A stretch of 63,492 nt of DNA from Clostridiales bacterium (GTDB taxonomy: Bacteria > Bacillota > Clostridia > Lachnospirales > Lachnospiraceae): NCBI GenBank assembly GCA_012520645.1, contig JAAYNV010000051.1, forward strand, positions 1-63,492. Reading direction: 5' to 3'. Under the pieces are notes generated by a model. It was not told the origin of the DNA, made no database searches, and saw only the letters and a list, made by a program, of their open reading frames with translations. Below, piece by piece: positions 59,466 through 63,492 of this stretch; position 1 is the first letter of the stretch; every line of letters starts with the position of its first letter. The position numbers were made by a program, and so were the translations under genes.

Positions 59466-60842
59466 CTATTCATCTGTCATGGCATCCAGAATCACTTCAT
59501 CCTTCTCATTCAGCCCTTCCAGAATCTCCACATTGTTTCCGTCCGAAATGCCTGTTACCATATACTGTTTTGCAATCTTTCCATCCTGAATGCAATAACA
59601 ATAGCTTCCCGCATCATCCGTATAAACTGCCTCCACCGGAAGAAGCATCACATCCGTGCGGCTCTGTGCTATAATTTCCACTTCCGCTTCCAGTCCAAGA
59701 TAAGCCTGATCATCCGGCTCATGAATTGTAATCTCCGTCAAAATCTTTGCCTTATCCGAACTGTCCTTTTGCGCAATCTGGTAAATCCGGGATACCTCAC
59801 CCGTATAGACCCGGTCTCCGATCGTGACCCTTGCACTTTGTCCTTCCTGTACCTTTCCGATATCGTATTTTGATATGTAGACCTCTGCCTTCTTCTCCGT
59901 CACATCCTGTACGACAAAGAGCGGGGCGCCCTTTACGGCAAAACTGCCTTCCTCTACAAGTACCTCTGAAACAATACCGTCCTCTCCTGCTACAATACCG
60001 TCTTCTGCAATGGACAGCTGTCTCTTTGCATCTTCCTTCTGTATGGATGCACTCTGTTTTGCCGCACCAATCTGCGACTCTCCTGTCGGCGTCAGAAGCT
60101 CCAGCTTGCTCTCTGCCTTAGTCTCATACTTTTCCTTTTTTGCCTTCCATTCTGCTAACTTCTCTTCGTATGCCTGCAGATGCTTCTTCATGGTCACCTC
60201 GTCGATTTCCAGATAATCCTTCTTTTCCCCGATGACCTCCATGCTCTTGTCAAATGCTCTTTCCCGCCATTTTTCCCGGTCCTCTTCCTCCTCCATAAAA
60301 TTCATCTTATTTTCACAGTCTTCCAATTCCAGAACAGCCTTTTCCACATCCTTCCCGCGAAGTTCATATTCTGCCAGCTCATCTCTGGTATAATCCACAT
60401 ACATCTGGAAATAATCCGTCATAAAACTCGCCATATCATAATCGGTAAATGCCTGATCCACATACTCATTGAGCCGCTCATTGCTCTCCAGCATCGCATT
60501 CCCCTTCGCATACACTTCATTTGCCTGGGAAGAAGCCAGACTTGCCGCCGACTGAAGATCCGTCACATCATAGACTACCAGCTGCTCCCCTGCTCTGACC
60601 TTCTCTCCCCTTTTCACATGCAGCTCCTCAATGGGTGCAGTCACTGCGGCATAATAAAAGTGATAGTCGCCGCTTTTGATCTCACCGTCCCCTTCCACAA
60701 CCTCTTCCACACTGCCCCGGGTCAGCCGCACCGTATGATAGCTTTCCGGCTTTACTGCTGCATACACTCCGGTTCCTGCAATTCCTGCTGCCGCAAGAAC
60801 AAGCAAACCGGTTTTAATCCATTTTTTCTGTCTGGTGTTCAT
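59466..60842 (-). CDS. HlyD/MacA-type efflux adaptor
   Basis: This 458-aa adaptor starts MNTRQKKWIKTGLLVLAAAGIAG with one membrane helix. The beta hairpin SVEEVVEGDGEIKSGDYHF, a coiled coil (about 100-270) and the returning barrel (DGIVSEVLVEEGSFAVKGAPLFVV, LLPVEAVYTDD) follow. GGGAG is one base before an ATG at 60854 and 13 bases before the ATG at 60842; I take the latter. It is the first gene of the second export operon, under the TetR operators at 60893 and 60956. Confidence 0.9.
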   Translation of the reverse strand: MNTRQKKWIKTGLLVLAAAGIAGTGVYAAVKPESYHTVRLTRGSVEEVVEGDGEIKSGDYHFYYAAVTAPIEELHVKRGEKVRAGEQLVVYDVTDLQSAASLASSQANEVYAKGNAMLESNERLNEYVDQAFTDYDMASFMTDYFQMYVDYTRDELAEYELRGKDVEKAVLELEDCENKMNFMEEEEDREKWRERAFDKSMEVIGEKKDYLEIDEVTMKKHLQAYEEKLAEWKAKKEKYETKAESKLELLTPTGESQIGAAKQSASIQKEDAKRQLSIAEDGIVAGEDGIVSEVLVEEGSFAVKGAPLFVVQDVTEKKAEVYISKYDIGKVQEGQSARVTIGDRVYTGEVSRIYQIAQKDSSDKAKILTEITIHEPDDQAYLGLEAEVEIIAQSRTDVMLLPVEAVYTDDAGSYCYCIQDGKIAKQYMVTGISDGNNVEILEGLNEKDEVILDAMTDE

Positions 60843-60892
60843 TTTGATAACCATGCTCCCTTTCCTCTTAGATTGATTCCATTTTAGAAAGT

Positions 60893-60994
60893 TGAAATTT
60901 ATTTCATATTTTGATTCGATTTTAGTACCGATTCCATATCTTGTCAATAAAAATATGAAATTTATTTCAACTTTTTCTTTCCCCCGCATTGACA
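60893..60994. promoter_or_regulatory. Divergent promoter region with two identical TetR-type operators
   Basis: The 14-mer TGAAATTTATTTCA occurs at 60893-60906 and again at 60956-60969, same orientation, starts 63 bp apart. It is a dyad TGAAAT-TT-ATTTCA. The minus-strand promoter TTGACA (60942-60947) / TAAAAT (60919-60924) for the adaptor lies between the two. On the plus strand TTGACA (60989-60994) with a weak -10 near 61012-61018 would serve the TetR gene. Confidence 0.75.
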
Positions 60995-61024
60995 ATTCTG
61001 TCCTGCTTCTGCTAATTTATAAAT

Positions 61025-61630
61025 ATGAATAAAACCAAGATTACAGAGCCAAAACAGGCTCGTTCCATTGAAAAGAAAAATAAAATTATAGAAACCGGAT
61101 TTCAGCTCTTCTGTGAAAAGGGATATTACCATACCAACACTGCAGAAATCGCTGCAGCCGCCGGAATGTCCACTGGAATTATCTACCGGTATTTTCCTAA
61201 TAAAAAAGCCATTTTTTCGGAAGCGGTAAAACGCTATTCCGAGCAGATACAGAATGGCATTTATGAGCAGCTAAGTTCTTTTTCCAGTCTGACCGACTTA
61301 GACCATTACCTGCCCGCTCTCATTGATTCTCTGGTTGACATGCATGCGCGTTTTGAAAAAGCGCACCGTGAGATTGAAACGATGTCCAACTCCGATGCGG
61401 AAATTTCGGCGATCGTGGTAGACTTTGAAGAAAATCTGACTAATCGCTTTGCCGATGCCTTTGAACAGATGGATGGCGGAGTTGCCTATATAAAAGAAAA
61501 GATCCACCTCGTCTTTCATATGATCGAGGACTTCTGCCATGAAGTTGTTTTTCATCATCACCATGAGTTGGACTATGCCGCCATGAAGAAACTTTTACCG
61601 GAATCCATACGGTACCTGATCCGCCTGTAG
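61025..61630 (+). CDS. TetR/AcrR-family regulator of the second export operon
   Basis: This 201-aa regulator has the HTH IIETGFQLFCEKGYYHTNTAEIAAAAGMSTGIIYRYFPNKKAIF (about residues 18-63) and an unrelated ligand domain. No Shine-Dalgarno is visible; the predicted -10 is so close that the mRNA may be leaderless. It is divergent from the adaptor-ATPase-permease genes and probably represses them and itself. Confidence 0.92.
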   Translation: MNKTKITEPKQARSIEKKNKIIETGFQLFCEKGYYHTNTAEIAAAAGMSTGIIYRYFPNKKAIFSEAVKRYSEQIQNGIYEQLSSFSSLTDLDHYLPALIDSLVDMHARFEKAHREIETMSNSDAEISAIVVDFEENLTNRFADAFEQMDGGVAYIKEKIHLVFHMIEDFCHEVVFHHHHELDYAAMKKLLPESIRYLIRL

Positions 61631-61700
61631 AGCTGCTGTTTTGACAGCATTGCACCCGTACGGCGGATCCCCGTTATCCTTAATTTTAACACTACAATGT

Positions 61701-62647
61701 TCACATACTATTTCCATATCCATATACCATGGGCGCTTCCTGCCATGGAATGCCGTAATAATTCAGAATTTTTAGGACCCGCTGACTCCTGGCGCCCTGC
61801 CCGATCAGAAATTCCACCGGCTTTCCTCCCGGAAGGCAACACACCAGAATCCCCTGATCGAGTCTTCGCATACGGTTCATAACCGGACGTTTTCGAAAGA
61901 ACACAATCTCTGTAATCAAAGCTCTTGGAACCGCCACCGGATAAAATCCCACATCTGTAATCACCTTTCCGATCATATAATCCTTCGTCAGAATCCATTC
62001 TCTGGAATAATACCAGACTCCCTGTTTCACACTTTCTTCTATTGCTGCTATATATCCCTGTCCGTCTGTTACCCGACAATACTCCATCGTATTTTTCAGC
62101 ATTTTTCCGGCATAGCGGCGCTTTCTGAAGCGGTGCAGAATCAGAAAATGCCCGGCTGCAAGCATCACCGCCGGAACCGATAAGAATAGGAGCACAACCG
62201 GAATATTGGCTCCCGGAATAAAAAGTGTAATCGTGAAAAAAGCGCAAAAGTACCCCAGCAGGTATCCCAGGCAATCACGCCCTGGCACATAGACATATAA
62301 TGCAGCGCTTTTTCCAGATCCACGCTTCCCGCCTCCGGCAGCTTCATCTGTTGCGGGTCAAAATCAGCCTCCTTCTCCCAGCTTTTTTTCATTCCCCAGT
62401 CAAATAACATAAGAAAAGCGATGCAGCCTGCAACGATCAGAAAGGCAATGAGCTCATTCTGAAATCTGCCCTCCGTGGAAATACCCCTCATTTCAAATCT
62501 GCCATAATAAACCATCCTCATAAAGCAGAAAACTTCCAAAAGATAAAACAGCCATTTCAGAATTCTGGCAAATCCCCGCTCTCCTTTTGAGAGTGCCTTT
62601 AAAATTTTTTGTTCTCTTTTGTTTTCCCTTCTTGTTACCCTGTTCAT
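61701..62647 (-). pseudogene. Membrane protein gene interrupted by a frameshift
   Basis: The first frame starts at 62647 after AGGGGG (MNRVTRRENKREQKILKAL...), has membrane segments near residues 30-45 and 68-85, and leaves the likely frame within a run of six A (62236-62241, plus strand). The second frame runs to 61701 and contains PGANIPVVLLFLSVPAVMLAAG, then a soluble tail with YYSREWILTKDYMIG. One extra base in the A-run joins them into about 315 aa of one plausible protein. The protein family is not recognised. It may be a true mutation, a phase-variable tract or an assembly error. Confidence 0.7.
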
Positions 62648-62901
62648 CTCTCTATACCCCCTAAATCATTTTAAATTTCCACCACTAACTGGTGATTGCA
62701 TTTTTATTTCTTTATAAACCGGCATTTCTGCATACTTCCTCTGCCATCCGCTTTTTCTTCTTATGTAGAACGAAGAACTCGACATCCGAAAAGCCGGATT
62801 ATCCGGTATTAAGAAGATAGTGCCAAATGGAAAGAAGTCTATTGGTAGAAAGCCTCTCAAAAGACAGAAACCATGCACAAAAAACTACAGAAGCAAAGAT
62901 A

Positions 62902-62926
62902 AAGGAGCGAAATAAAATCGCTCCTT
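62902..62926. terminator. Hairpin in the gene-poor end region
   Basis: AAGGAGCGA (62902-62910) and TCGCTCCTT (62918-62926) form a 9-bp stem. The tails are weakly T-rich on either side. It may end transcription of the decayed gene at 63172-63346 on the minus strand. The rest of 62648-63171 has no supported gene. Confidence 0.5.
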
Positions 62927-63171
62927 GTTTAGAATAGTACATTTATAAACCAAATTATATCATGACATTTGGTATCTTGCATTATAATTTCAAAATTCTC
63001 GAATGTTGTTATATCAATACTGTTGGTTAACGGGTTGTATTCTGCATATAAACCTCATTATTATCCGTCCTCTCCTGCAAATATTGAGAGCATTTCAATC
63101 AGTTCACACAGTCCGTTCATAATGTGTTATTATTTGCTATGTGATCAAGAAAGTATGCTCTTCTCTAACAA

Positions 63172-63346
63172 ACATGCTGCATCATTTTTCCTGTATCCTT
63201 TACAGTCTTTTGCAGATTTTTATTGATCATACCTAGCACACTCGTTGCGCCTACTAATGCCCCTCATGTGCCTTCCATGCTACTGCCTGTGCACAATTAT
63301 AACCGTTTCTTTTTCTGTTTGCAGCTTCATCTACTCTTGATTTCAT
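63172..63346 (-). pseudogene. Decayed C_GCAxxG_C_C family gene
   Basis: A good start (GAGGTG, then ATG 63346) gives MKSRVDEAANRKRNGYNCAQAVA, the family N-terminus. The sequence then jumps in another frame to MEGT-stop-GALVGATSVLGM, where the conserved Cys of MEGTCGAL has become TGA. The stretch between the two blocks, about 25 codons in the intact copy at 29681-30085, is deleted. The C-terminal cysteine motifs are not found. An inverted repeat GGTAGT/ACTACC lies upstream (63370-63390). Confidence 0.75.
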
Positions 63347-63492
63347 ATCTACACCTCATCTTTCGATTTGGTAGTGTCAAATTTACTACCTATTTTTCTT
63401 TCTAAAACCTTTATTTTCGGGAGCTTGCAAATAAAAAGAGCATTGACCTCCCTTTTTTGATATAATGTCCTCGACCAAAATTCCAAAATACC

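Noticed and set aside
62666..62878. 70-codon minus-strand frame near the end
   Set aside because: No good ribosome site and no protein-like pattern.
1..63492. CRISPR arrays, prophage or insertion sequences
   Set aside because: No regularly spaced direct repeats, cas genes, integrase or transposase frames were seen; only the intron remnant suggests past mobility.

Overview
The window looks like a chromosomal segment from a Lachnospiraceae-type Clostridium (Firmicutes). This rests on the gene families (t6A cluster, thl-crt-hbd-bcd-etfBA butyrate operon, ptb-buk, WalR-like box, PurO with ZTP riboswitch), on Shine-Dalgarno sequences close to AGGAGG, and on many TTGACA/TATAAT-type promoters with 17-18 bp spacing. 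I cannot name the species. The butyrate kinase route with crotonase-type genes recalls Coprococcus-like butyrate producers, but that is an inference.

Layout. 1-6.5 kb: two tRNA-Ser genes, then a minus-strand housekeeping run (ispD, tsaD, a membrane-anchored protein, RNase Z-like MBL enzyme, zinc-ribbon protein, rimI, tsaB, tsaE, YcxB-like). 6.7-10.5 kb: a MacB-type export operon with a palindromic operator. 10.7-15.4 kb: a small regulator-rich block (RibU, flavodoxin and TetR; HxlR and PEBP; PadR and hydrolase). 15.5-23.7 kb: Tex with a long low-complexity insert, three small genes, prfB with a programmed +1 frameshift, and secA. 23.9-27 kb: a soluble chemoreceptor fused to an [FeFe]-hydrogenase-like sensor, then a cytoplasmic GH18 protein.

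27-38.8 kb is the butyrate locus: ptb-buk on the plus strand and thl-crt-hbd-bcd-etfB-etfA on the minus strand. Together they can convert acetyl-CoA to butyrate with ATP made by the kinase. Between them lie a group II intron remnant, a C_GCAxxG_C_C protein, a membrane lipase and a YbaK-type deacylase. 38.8-48 kb: an elaborate four-arm RNA/DNA palindrome, secreted or envelope proteins (unknown, M23, NlpC/P60, DUF5722-like), hpf, trxB and an SDR. The hpf upstream region carries tandem DnaA boxes and a LacI-type palindrome.

47.7-52.7 kb: agmatine to putrescine genes (aguA, aguB) behind a Tet(M)-like ribosomal GTPase fused to a Rae1/YacP-type NYN nuclease. 52.7-56 kb: a decayed MATE gene, then split purine genes (AICAR transformylase plus PurO) under a ZTP riboswitch. 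56-61.7 kb: a second MacB-type export operon divergent from its TetR regulator, with two identical 14-bp operators 63 bp apart. 61.7-63.5 kb: a frameshifted membrane gene and a decayed second C_GCAxxG_C_C gene.

The strongest candidates for something new are the hydrogenase-chemoreceptor fusion (23.9-25.8 kb), the ribosomal GTPase-NYN nuclease fusion (49.8-52.6 kb), and the 132-nt four-way palindrome upstream of thl (38.8-38.9 kb).
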